NCBI GenBank assembly: GCA_016795485.1
Contig: JAEUHM010000058.1
Span: 62,001-126,000, forward strand
Length of the DNA: 64,000 bases
Direction: 5' to 3'
From: Verrucomicrobiaceae bacterium
Lineage (GTDB): Bacteria; Verrucomicrobiota; Verrucomicrobiia; Verrucomicrobiales; Verrucomicrobiaceae
The first letter of the stretch is position 1, and every line of letters begins with the position of its first letter. Shown one piece after another: positions 42,662 through 49,962 of the stretch. The notes beneath the pieces were generated by a model that saw only the letters and a list, made by a program, of their open reading frames with translations, did not search any database and was not told the DNA's origin. Both the position numbers and the translations under genes were made by a program.

Positions 42662-45394
42662 ATGATCTTTGCAGCCATCTTGGCCGCCTTGCCTCTTCAA
42701 GCCCAGGTCATTCTGACCAAGCTGATCCCTGTCGGTGCTGCGGACAGTGAGCGGGCAGGTGCAGGCGTGCAGTCCGTCGGCATCGGAGCCGGGCGTGTGG
42801 TCGTCGGTTCTCCGCAGGCGCGGAACGCAGCCGGAGTCGCCACGGGTGGTGTTTATGTCTGGGACTTGAAGACCAAGGCTCAACTGAAGACCATCTTTCC
42901 TCCTGCTGACTCGGCTAACGCAGGGATGGAGTTTGGCACCAGCGTGGCAGTGGCCGGATCGCTGCTGGCGGTGGGTGCGCCTGGCGCTGATTCTTCAGCC
43001 TCCGGCTCCGAGAACTTTGGTGCCCTGTATTTGTTCGACCTGCTCACCGGGAAGTTCCTTCTGCGTGTGGTTGGCAGCAACGTAGCAGGTGAGGCTTGGG
43101 GGAAAACGGTTGGCATTGATGGCGAGAGCTTGGGCATGACCTCCACCACGGCGAATGGAGGCGTGGGAGGTTTTCAACTTCTGCGCGTGAACGGAGAAGT
43201 CCTCCTGTCGATGGGCGGTGGTGCCCCAGCCATGCCTGTTGCCGCCGGGGACAACTTTGGAGCCACGATGGCGATGAAGGACGGATTCGTCGTCATTGGT
43301 GCGCCTAATATGGCGGATGGTGCCAATCTGAACGCCGGGCGGGTTTTTGTTTTTACGGCAGAGGGTGAGTTCCTTTTTAGCCACAGTCCAGGAGTGGCGA
43401 ATGTGCAGTACGGCTGTTGCGTGGCGATTGGAGTTTCACCCGTGCGGTTTGCAGCGGTGGGAGGCAAGGGCGGGAATGGCCGGGTAGAAGGCTTGCGGCT
43501 CCCCAATCCCTCGGACCCGCTGACGGTGAGTTTTCTTTTCAGTACAAGTTCAGGGGCCGCCGGAGGCAAAGGTGGCGGTATCGCGGTAGCGACCGATTCC
43601 GGACGCCTGCTGACCAGTCAGCCCGGTTCGGGTGGTGACTCCGGGGCTCTGTTGGACGTTACCGAGAACACCCAGACCCTGCCAACGGTGACTCACACCA
43701 ACTTCGGTGCAGCACTGGCCGCTGCGGATGGAATCTTTGCCATCACCGCTCCGGATGACAGCAATCTCGTCTCCAATGCCGGTGCCGTTTATTTGATGAG
43801 CGACCTCTCCCGACCGAGTTGGTCGTCTACGATCTCTAGCGATGTCTTTGGCAGTGGGGCTCCTGCATCGCAAACCCCTCTCCTCGCAGGGGAGGCCATC
43901 AAGGGCAACAATACCCCGAGCTTCTATAGCACATTCCCCACCGTGCTTGGCCACATGGCGTTCATTGCCAACATGACCGGTTCTGGCACTACAGGCGGCA
44001 AGACGCAGTCCATCGGCCTCCGCGATCCTGGATCTGGAAGCATCCAGGCCGTGACGCTGACCACCACTTCTGCCGGTGGCATCATGCCGGGAAGTTTCAC
44101 CTCTCCGGTCATGAACGCCTATGATCACTTCTGGACCATGGCCAAGCTCATGCCTGGCAGGACTCCGGCGCTCATGCACATCGGTACGGGCGGCACTCAG
44201 ACCGTGCGGCGTCTGGGCGAAAGCCTGTTCTCCGGGACGGTGTCATCCGTCCGGTCGGGCAGGGCTGATGACGGCCTGAGCGGAAACGGAGACTATGCCT
44301 ACACCTTCACGTTAAAGTCTGGCACCGGCTCGCCTCGTGTGACTGCTGCCAATGACTCTGTCATGCACTTCGGCACTCCGGCCCTGCCATCCGAGGTCCG
44401 GGAAGGCATGGCCACCTCCATGCCGGGAGCCCATCTCTATGGCCAGCTTCCCAGCCGCTTGAGCATGAATGGAGGCATGGTCATCCACTCCGTGCCCATC
44501 ACCGGAGGCGCTCCTGCTGCCACTTCCGCAGACAACGCGGCGGTGCTGATCTCCATCGGCGCGGTAGCCTTGCGCAAGGGCGCATCCGCTCCGGACACCA
44601 ACGGCGTTGCGGTCATTGGGAAGTTCTCCAGTTTCCTTGGCGAAGTAACTCAGTCCAACACCTCCTCCTCGCCTGTGTGGCTCGTCCGCGCCTCTTTGGC
44701 CCTCGGCAGCGGCGTGCCGAAGATCACCGCAGCCGACAACGAAGGCCTGTGGACCAATGCAGGCGGCACCCCTCATCTCGTCGTGCAAAAGGGAGACGCC
44801 ACGATCTATGGAACCATCAAGCGCTTTATCCACTACGGCATTGTTAGTGGCGGCGACTGCCTTGTCTTAGCCCAGCTCAGCGGCTCAAAAGTCACCGCAG
44901 CCAATGACCTCATTCTCCTGTTCTATCCCTCCTCGGGCGGCTATCGCCTGCTCATGCGCGAGGGCGACTGCCTCTCCACACCCGATCGTGCACGCGTGGG
45001 CAGCATCCTCGGCATCGACATGACCTGCTACGCTGACAATACACCCGTGGTTGATTCAACTTACGGCGTCTTGGCCACACTCGCCAGCACGCCGGGTGGT
45101 GCCACTGCCTCCAACAATCTCGTCTGGTGCACCGGTGACTCCGCCACGTCCCTCACTTCCACCGGCCCGCGCAGACCATCCATCCGTCTGCGCAAAGGAG
45201 TGCGCTCCCTGTCGCCTGCGGGCCGCCATCAGATCAACTCCTTCCGCCTCAGTTTCGGCAAGGATCCCAGTGGAGCATGCAACACCGGGCTCGCTCACAG
45301 TGTGGTCGCCGGGCGGTCTGGTTTGACGTCCCTCTCCGTTCTCTATCCAGACAAGACGGAGGCCATTCTCCTGTTGTCCGGCAAACTGCCTTGA
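42662..45394 (+). CDS. Large exported protein with FG-GAP/integrin-alpha-like repeats
   Basis: About 910 residues. ATG 42662 gives a compact signal peptide (MIFAAILAALPLQAQ); ATG 42620 and 42592 are possible longer starts. The first third has repeated GxxFGxxVAVxGxxLxVGAP-like units (MEFGTSVAVAGSLLAVGAP, DNFGATMAMKDGFVVIGAPN, TNFGAALAAADGIFAITAPDD), typical of FG-GAP propellers. The second part is rich in Gly, Ser and Thr with repeated TAADN/TAANDS phrases that look like another family of repeats. No catalytic motif is seen. It probably binds ligands at the surface. From here to 54 kb most genes are orphans, unlike the catabolic genes before it. Confidence 0.72.
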   Translation: MIFAAILAALPLQAQVILTKLIPVGAADSERAGAGVQSVGIGAGRVVVGSPQARNAAGVATGGVYVWDLKTKAQLKTIFPPADSANAGMEFGTSVAVAGSLLAVGAPGADSSASGSENFGALYLFDLLTGKFLLRVVGSNVAGEAWGKTVGIDGESLGMTSTTANGGVGGFQLLRVNGEVLLSMGGGAPAMPVAAGDNFGATMAMKDGFVVIGAPNMADGANLNAGRVFVFTAEGEFLFSHSPGVANVQYGCCVAIGVSPVRFAAVGGKGGNGRVEGLRLPNPSDPLTVSFLFSTSSGAAGGKGGGIAVATDSGRLLTSQPGSGGDSGALLDVTENTQTLPTVTHTNFGAALAAADGIFAITAPDDSNLVSNAGAVYLMSDLSRPSWSSTISSDVFGSGAPASQTPLLAGEAIKGNNTPSFYSTFPTVLGHMAFIANMTGSGTTGGKTQSIGLRDPGSGSIQAVTLTTTSAGGIMPGSFTSPVMNAYDHFWTMAKLMPGRTPALMHIGTGGTQTVRRLGESLFSGTVSSVRSGRADDGLSGNGDYAYTFTLKSGTGSPRVTAANDSVMHFGTPALPSEVREGMATSMPGAHLYGQLPSRLSMNGGMVIHSVPITGGAPAATSADNAAVLISIGAVALRKGASAPDTNGVAVIGKFSSFLGEVTQSNTSSSPVWLVRASLALGSGVPKITAADNEGLWTNAGGTPHLVVQKGDATIYGTIKRFIHYGIVSGGDCLVLAQLSGSKVTAANDLILLFYPSSGGYRLLMREGDCLSTPDRARVGSILGIDMTCYADNTPVVDSTYGVLATLASTPGGATASNNLVWCTGDSATSLTSTGPRRPSIRLRKGVRSLSPAGRHQINSFRLSFGKDPSGACNTGLAHSVVAGRSGLTSLSVLYPDKTEAILLLSGKLP

Positions 45395-45409
45395 TCCTCA
45401 CTTGCCAAC

Positions 45410-45895
45410 ATGAGCAGCCAACCTCCCCCTCTTCAGCACGCTCACACCGCCAGTCAGCCCGGCGGACTCTCCCCCTGGCTCGCCTTGGGCATCACGTTGG
45501 CCCCATTGTTCGTTAGCTTGGCCCTGCCCGCACTGACGCTCGATGATGGCACCGTTTGGTCCGGCGCTTATCTCTTTTGCATGGGCTGGTTAGGCGTATT
45601 CATCGGGCAGTATGGCTGGCTGGCAAACATCGCCTGGTTCCTCGCCATCTTTTGTCTGCTGCTCAGGTCCCGCATCGCCGTCATCGCGTTCTCCGTGCTC
45701 GCGCTGCTTCTCAGCCTTGCCAGCTTCACCCTCATCGGCACGGAGATACCCATGGACGAAGCGGCAGTGAAGAAAGCCACCCCCACCGCCTTCGGTCCCG
45801 CGCTCTACGTGTGGCTCTTGGCCCTCCTCACACCCGCCATCATCATCTTTTGGGTGAAGCCCCGCAACCAACGCACACCGCCCCCACTGCCATGA
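45410..45895 (+). CDS. Small integral membrane protein, unknown function
   Basis: The protein has 161 residues. About five hydrophobic segments are seen (LALGITLAPLFVSLALPAL, AYLFCMGWLGVFI, WLANIAWFLAIFCLLL, IAVIAFSVLALLLSLASFTLI and ALYVWLLALLTPAIIIFWV) with a proline-rich cytoplasmic N-terminus. No family motif is recognised. It starts 15 bases after the FG-GAP-like gene and its stop overlaps the LRR gene start by ATGA, so the three are probably co-transcribed. Confidence 0.75.
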   Translation: MSSQPPPLQHAHTASQPGGLSPWLALGITLAPLFVSLALPALTLDDGTVWSGAYLFCMGWLGVFIGQYGWLANIAWFLAIFCLLLRSRIAVIAFSVLALLLSLASFTLIGTEIPMDEAAVKKATPTAFGPALYVWLLALLTPAIIIFWVKPRNQRTPPPLP

Positions 45896-47115
45896 AGAAA
45901 GGACTCCTCTACGGCTGCCTCAGCCTTGCCGGGCTCGCCCTGTTGGTCGTGGCCGTGCTGCTTTACTTCGCGCTTAACGCAGAGCCACTCCCAACCACTG
46001 CCGAAGCACTCGCCACCCTTCCAGACACAGAGCGCTCCGCCCTAACTCAGATCTGCCAACTCGCCAAAGTAGAGCCCACCAGCCTCCGTCATATCGCCAG
46101 TTATGAAGGCGACATCTTCGACCACGAGCTCAATCACCGTTCCCTCGTCGTACGCGATGGCCATCTCGTCGCCCTATGCCTCCGCTCCGCCACCTTCTCC
46201 GCCGTTCCGCAGTTCTCCGGCCTCAGCGCGCTGGAGGCGCTTGATCTCCGCAGCAGCGGCCTCACCCAGTGGCCAGACCTCTCCGGCTTAGCCGCACTCA
46301 AGCAAATCGATCTCTCCCGCCAGCCCCTGCCCACGCCCGAAGCCAAGCACCTCCCACCCAGCGTCACCCGTTTCAATCTCAGCGAGACCCACGTGGCAGA
46401 CACCGCCCCCCTCGCCACACTCACCCACCTTCACACGCTCGACCTCAGTTCCACCCCCGTCACCACCTTTGCGCCACTCATCGTCCTCAAACTAGAGTCG
46501 CTCCGCCTCACACGCAGTCAGGTCAGCACCCTGCCAGATCAGTTGCCAAGCGCTGGCAACTGGGAAGTCGATCTCGATGAAACACCCGTCCTCAACCCAC
46601 CTGGCTACTCCAAGACCTGGCCGTTCGACGGATGGATCACCACCACCACCAACGACGGCGACAACGTCAGCGGCACCATCAGTGAAGCCAAAGTAGACAT
46701 CACCGGCACAGCCGCCCCCACCGCAAAACCCCGCGCCGTGAAGCTCCCCCGCTGCACCGACCCCAAAGCCAAACCCATCACCCTCCAAGCCACCTGCACA
46801 GAAGGCAAAGCCCGCCTCTGGTTAGAGGAGCCCTTCGGCTACTTCTCCTCCCCCTGGTTCACACAAAGCAAAGTCAAAGGCTTCGGCACCTTCCGCAAGC
46901 GCGGCTACCTCTCCACCACCCTCTCCCCCGGCCAGAGCGCCAGCCTCCAAGGCAGCCTCTTCCTCACCACCCACGATCGCCTCTACGAAATGCCACCCGG
47001 CCAGCGCAACGAGTCCCTCAAGCCCCCAGACTGGTGCGACTACTCCTTCTACCTCCAGCCCCTCGAAGGCAGCACCGTCACCGGCCTCCGCTTCCAAGTC
47101 ACCGGCCCCAACTAA
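45892..47115 (+). CDS. Membrane-anchored leucine-rich-repeat protein
   Basis: The protein has 407 residues. One N-terminal membrane segment (LLYGCLSLAGLALLVVAVLLYFAL) anchors it outside the cytoplasm. Residues about 90-220 contain LRR units (LSALEALDLRSSGLTQWPDLSG, LAALKQIDLS, LTHLHTLDLSSTPVTTFAPL, LKLESLRLTRSQV). The C-terminal 180 residues have a beta-rich region of unknown type with KARLWLEEPFGYF and an end domain (CDYSFYLQPLEGSTVTGLRFQV). The coding strand is very rich in C. The long frame extending upstream of 45892 overlaps the previous gene and is not likely to be coding. Function is unknown. Confidence 0.75.
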   Translation: MKKGLLYGCLSLAGLALLVVAVLLYFALNAEPLPTTAEALATLPDTERSALTQICQLAKVEPTSLRHIASYEGDIFDHELNHRSLVVRDGHLVALCLRSATFSAVPQFSGLSALEALDLRSSGLTQWPDLSGLAALKQIDLSRQPLPTPEAKHLPPSVTRFNLSETHVADTAPLATLTHLHTLDLSSTPVTTFAPLIVLKLESLRLTRSQVSTLPDQLPSAGNWEVDLDETPVLNPPGYSKTWPFDGWITTTTNDGDNVSGTISEAKVDITGTAAPTAKPRAVKLPRCTDPKAKPITLQATCTEGKARLWLEEPFGYFSSPWFTQSKVKGFGTFRKRGYLSTTLSPGQSASLQGSLFLTTHDRLYEMPPGQRNESLKPPDWCDYSFYLQPLEGSTVTGLRFQVTGPN

Positions 47116-47125
47116 CATCCGCCCC

Positions 47126-47263
47126 ATGGCCCATACGCCCGGAAGATTCATCTACACCCGTGATCAAGGTCAAAACTGCAGTCTCCAGATAGGCGACTAC
47201 ACCCTAGATGACTTTGTCGCCACCTGGACCAGCAAAGACGACGATTGGTATTTCGACGCCTAA
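47126..47263 (+). CDS. Possible 45-residue small protein of unknown function
   Basis: ATG 47126 opens 45 codons up to TAA 47261-47263. The peptide is acidic at its end (SKDDDWYFDA) and contains a plausible fold-like stretch (RFIYTRDQGQNC). Its last codons lie in a 62-base repeat that recurs 840 bases downstream. It lies 11 bases after the LRR gene and could be its last small co-transcribed partner. There is no other evidence that it is translated. Confidence 0.35.
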   Translation: MAHTPGRFIYTRDQGQNCSLQIGDYTLDDFVATWTSKDDDWYFDA

Positions 47264-47308
47264 CACACGTCTGAGAATCGACAGCAGAATCAAGGCAACA
47301 GAATGTCC
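47247..47308 (+). repeat. Intergenic repeat, copy 1 of a diverged direct pair
   Basis: The 62 bases beginning GGTATTTCGACGCCTAACAC recur at 48089-48150 with roughly 85% identity by eye. The best-kept core is GAGAATCGACAGCAGAA. The copy includes the end of the small frame at 47126-47263. Confidence 0.7.
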
Positions 47309-47540
47309 TGATGAAGCGCCACGCCTGCCGCCTCAAAGAGACGGCCTACAATTTGCCGACATGGTGATTCGTAGCGATGGGTGTTGTAGCCTGGCTCTAT
47401 GAGCCAGGAGACGTAGGACATCATCCAAAGCCCAACTCACGGGCAGGAACTGGAACCATAAAGAAAGACTCGGTTAGCACACGGCACGGTCACTGACCCC
47501 CGCCGGGCGCCCACCCTCCAGCGTCATCGCCGCACCCTCA
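47264..47540 (+). other. Gap with no supported gene between small frame and 47541
   Basis: The stretch contains the remainder of repeat copy 1 and otherwise shows no supported gene, hairpin or promoter. A repeated-looking phrase at 47388-47410 (CCTGGCTCTATGAGCCAGGAG) forms a short palindrome, CTGGCTC-TAT-GAGCCAG, that could be a terminator stem, but it lacks a T-run. Confidence 0.4.
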
Positions 47541-47990
47541 TCAGCCCAGGTCAGACAGCAGTAGCTGCGCCAACTCCAACGTCCGCTGCAACGCATACAC
47601 ATCTGCGCCACGGCGCGGTTCATCCAGATGCTGGGCTAGGTCGAGATACTTCACCAAATCCTTCTCAATCAACCGGACCTCGTCCAGCTTCTTTACGATC
47701 GATGGCCGATCTTGCACCAGCTCTGCAAATCGCTCCAACAGCGGCATCATTTGCCTGTCCAGGATGAAATAAGCCATCTCCTTCATGAACTGCGTTCTAG
47801 ACGCCACCGCTTCCGCCAGTTCCTCCGGCGTCATGGACAGCTTCTTCTCCTCGAACGTCTTCTCCAACGTCTCCACCAACATCTCCGCCCGTCTGGGGTC
47901 CTCCTTCAGCCACGCAAGATACTCATCTTCCGTGAAGGGGCTATTAAAGGGACCAGAGGTAGGCGCATCAGGCTCATTAGGAGAGTGCAT
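47541..47990 (-). CDS. Helical protein of unknown function
   Basis: The protein has 149 residues, highly charged and predicted mostly helical by composition (EDEYLAWLKEDPRRAEMLVETLEKTFEE, SMTPEELAEAVASR). There is no signal peptide or membrane segment. No family is recognised. It stands alone on the reverse strand among repeats. Conserved context could not be used. The open frame, the codon bias in line with neighbours and the amphipathic pattern support a real gene. Confidence 0.6.
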   Translation of the reverse strand: MHSPNEPDAPTSGPFNSPFTEDEYLAWLKEDPRRAEMLVETLEKTFEEKKLSMTPEELAEAVASRTQFMKEMAYFILDRQMMPLLERFAELVQDRPSIVKKLDEVRLIEKDLVKYLDLAQHLDEPRRGADVYALQRTLELAQLLLSDLG

Positions 47991-48088
47991 GGCAAAAGAA
48001 TCGCCTCATCAAGCCAGTTCTGCAACCCCAGCTTTAAACCCTTCATCACCGCAGTAACATCCGTCGCCAATCCCTAACAACCCCAATC

Positions 48089-48150
48089 GGTATTTCGACA
48101 CCTAACAAACGCCCGAGAATCGACAGCAGAACAAAAGCAACAGAACGCCC
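48089..48150 (+). repeat. Intergenic repeat, copy 2 of a diverged direct pair
   Basis: This is the partner of 47247-47308, beginning GGTATTTCGACACCTAACAA. No open small frame leads into this copy, so it may be a decayed copy of the 3' end of the small gene or an independent intergenic element. Confidence 0.7.
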
Positions 48151-48220
48151 AGATTCCCCTGCCGCCATTCTCCTGCCATTAGAAGCCCGTCCTCCCTCAC
48201 GCCCATCACCCGACCAACGA

Positions 48221-48252
48221 GGGACAGAAAATGAAATCCCATCTTCTGTCCC
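48221..48252 (-). terminator. Hairpin downstream of the 48301-49227 gene
   Basis: GGGACAGAA (48221-48229) pairs perfectly with TTCTGTCCC (48244-48252) around a 14-base loop, about 50 bases past the stop of the reverse gene. There is no T-run on the reverse strand, so termination is uncertain. The 310-base gap 47991-48300 holds only this hairpin and repeat copy 2. Confidence 0.4.
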
Positions 48253-48300
48253 CCTCCATTGCAGTCAGTCAGACCCGCCTTGTTAGTCAATGCCGCCACC

Positions 48301-49227
48301 TCACGTCACATCCAAGCTCACCGGCGCGCTATCCCCGCCGAAGCCGCGGGAGTTCCTGCCCCGCACGTAGAACGTGTATTGATCTGGCGGCACGCTCGGC
48401 GTTAGCGCCGTGATCTCGAAGTTTCGCGTTAGGACATCCTCACCCACCAGCACGAACTCCGTCTCCCCAGGCGCGCGCATGAACACGTCGAAGCTCGTCG
48501 CACCCGAGCACGTATACTCCAGCTCCACCTCCCCAGGGGCAGGATTCGTAGCAGACTCGATCACCGCCGTATCCGGCACATTGCGCGGGCTCTCCGTCGG
48601 GATCGCGTCGATGATCTCACGCTCCAGCGTCCCTTCTGGGAACTGCGAGCGCCCCTGAGTCAGGGCAGACGTCACCATGTCCTCCATCTCACGCTGTTTC
48701 GCGTGCAGAGCACTCTCCTGAAGCTGGAAGTCCTGGTCCACCACCGGGATATTGTCGTCATTCGCCACCGCGGCATCCCGGAGACTTGTCATCCCCGCCA
48801 TCGTCAGCGTGGCATTCACCTGAGCCACCGTGAACGCCGCAGGCGGCGTGCCGATGAGTGGCAACTGTGCCCACAGGGCCAACGTCGCGTCCGCACGCGT
48901 CAGCGTCTCCTGGAAGCTCTCGTCCTTGGTTGGTAGTCGCTCCAGCCGCTCCATCACCATCGCATCCTTACGGAACGTATTGCGCGCCTGCTGGCCAAAG
49001 TCCACACACGCATCATGCAGACTCGCCACCGACGTTCGTCGCAAGGCACGCGCACCATCCAGTGTCGTTTTAGCCGTTATGTAAAGAGTGCGGATAGGAC
49101 CCGCACTGCCTATGAGAGCCTGCACTTGGGCAGGGGACTGTCCGTCTGGGCGGAAGCTAGGTATCTCGTCCATGGCCGCTTTTGTGTAGCGGAGTTGGGT
49201 CACAACGAAGTCGAACGTCGTAAGCAT
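48301..49227 (-). CDS. Hypothetical protein with C-terminal fibronectin-III-like domain
   Basis: About 308 residues. ATG 49227 is chosen over a TTG nine bases upstream. The first 200 residues look helical and charged (ALRRTSVASLHDACVDFGQQARNTF, QESALHAKQREMEDMVTSAL). The last 90 form a fibronectin-III-like sandwich (PGEVELEYTCSGATSFDVFMR, EFVLVGEDVLTRNFEITALTP, QYTFYVRGRNSRGFG). No signal peptide is visible, so it may be cytoplasmic. No enzyme motif is seen. The 21-bp palindrome array starts 70 bases upstream of its start codon, where its promoter should be. Confidence 0.65.
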   Translation of the reverse strand: MLTTFDFVVTQLRYTKAAMDEIPSFRPDGQSPAQVQALIGSAGPIRTLYITAKTTLDGARALRRTSVASLHDACVDFGQQARNTFRKDAMVMERLERLPTKDESFQETLTRADATLALWAQLPLIGTPPAAFTVAQVNATLTMAGMTSLRDAAVANDDNIPVVDQDFQLQESALHAKQREMEDMVTSALTQGRSQFPEGTLEREIIDAIPTESPRNVPDTAVIESATNPAPGEVELEYTCSGATSFDVFMRAPGETEFVLVGEDVLTRNFEITALTPSVPPDQYTFYVRGRNSRGFGGDSAPVSLDVT

Positions 49228-49260
49228 AAGAATCAATAGGTTAAGGTTAGGTTTAGGATG

Positions 49261-49503
49261 TCATTTGGGTGTGTTTGGGGGCTGGAAAGGCGGGTCGACC
49301 AGCAAAAATGGCCGGTCGACCGATAGAAATGGCACGTCGACCGCCCGCACAGGCAGGTCGACCAGGAAAAATGGCTCATCGACCGCCCAAAGAGGCACGT
49401 CGACCGGTGAAAATGGCAGGTCGACCAGGAAAAGTGGCCCGTCGACCAGTGGAAATGGCAGGTCGACCAGGAAAAGTGGCCCATCGACCGGTGGAAATGG
49501 CAT
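49261..49503 (-). CDS. Doubtful 80-residue repeat frame inside the 21-bp array
   Basis: An ATG at 49503 opens a frame of seven-residue repeats (FLVDLPF, PLVDGPL) ending at 49261, just before the next reverse gene. Because the array period is seven codons, several frames on both strands stay open, so openness alone is no evidence of coding. I list it because it starts with ATG, has a hydrophobic regular pattern and is in the same direction as the downstream gene. Confidence 0.2.
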   Translation of the reverse strand: MPFPPVDGPLFLVDLPFPLVDGPLFLVDLPFSPVDVPLWAVDEPFFLVDLPVRAVDVPFLSVDRPFLLVDPPFQPPNTPK

Positions 49504-49581
49504 GTCGACCAGCAGAACTCGCCCGTCGACCCGGTCGACCTGTCACCCTGAGCGGTCGACAAGCCAAAGCAAGCAGTCGAA
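49294..49581. repeat. 21-bp tandem array built on the palindrome GTCGAC
   Basis: GTCGAC or a one-base variant recurs exactly every 21 bp: 49294, 49315, 49336, 49357, 49378 (ATCGAC), 49399, 49420, 49441, 49462, 49483 (ATCGAC), 49504 and 49525. After a shift of 9 bp it continues at 49534, 49555 and 49576 (GTCGAA). The sequence between cores varies between an AGGAAAAGTGG type and a GTGGAAATGG type. They alternate in the middle of the array, giving a 42-bp higher-order period. Twenty-one bp equals two turns of B-DNA, so all palindromes face the same side. Confidence 0.95.
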
Positions 49582-49962
49582 CCAACAGGCCGACCGGGAT
49601 CACACCAACCACCAGATAAAATCCCACCATTCGGGTGGCGCGGTGACCTGCCCGGAGGTTTTGGCGACGTAGATCAGTCATCTTCGTAACCACACACCCA
49701 TGGTGGAATGGGCGCATTTAACGCCGGTATAAGGGAAATCCCAAAAAACGTCGAGAAAAAACCACCCGAACCGAAAAAAACCTCCCCCGCGACACCCCGG
49801 TTGGCGAAATCCGCCCCGAGCTACTGGCAACAGAAGGGGTGACAGCAGAATACCCCGATTCTGCTGTCACCCATTCCGTTGCCAACCCCACCCCCTCGAC
49901 CCCGCCCAGCAAAAAACACGCCCCCCAGCCCCCCAAAACCCAAAAAACCTCAAAAAGACAGG
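49582..49962. other. Gene-free, C/A-rich stretch before the NACHT gene end
   Basis: No gene is supported. The forward strand here is rich in C and A with runs such as CCCCCCAGCCCCCC and several A-runs. The only structure is the long inverted repeat at 49826-49883. It separates the 21-bp array from the 3' end of the reverse NACHT gene. Confidence 0.6.
49826..49883. repeat. 58-base inverted repeat (large hairpin)
   Basis: GGGTGACAGCAGAAT (49837-49851) is perfectly complementary to ATTCTGCTGTCACCC (49858-49872), with a six-base loop. The pairing resumes outside through GGCAAC (49826-49831) and GTTGCC (49878-49883), with two mismatches in between. It lies 80 bases beyond the stop of the reverse NACHT gene and could terminate or stabilise that transcript, or be the relic of a small mobile repeat. 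Confidence 0.85.

Noticed and set aside
43550-44179. 209-residue reverse frame and its neighbours inside the FG-GAP-like gene
   Set aside because: Composition is rich in Arg and His as expected for an antisense shadow of a GC-rich gene; the forward frame has repeated propeller motifs.
45556-45891. Longer N-terminus for the LRR protein (519 residues)
   Set aside because: It would overlap the membrane-protein gene in another frame and is rich in Arg and His; ATG 45892 gives a membrane anchor and an ATGA overlap.
49294-49581. CRISPR array
   Set aside because: The regular 21-bp spacing comes from tandem units that are similar along their whole length. There are no unique spacers of 25-40 bp, and no cas genes are near.
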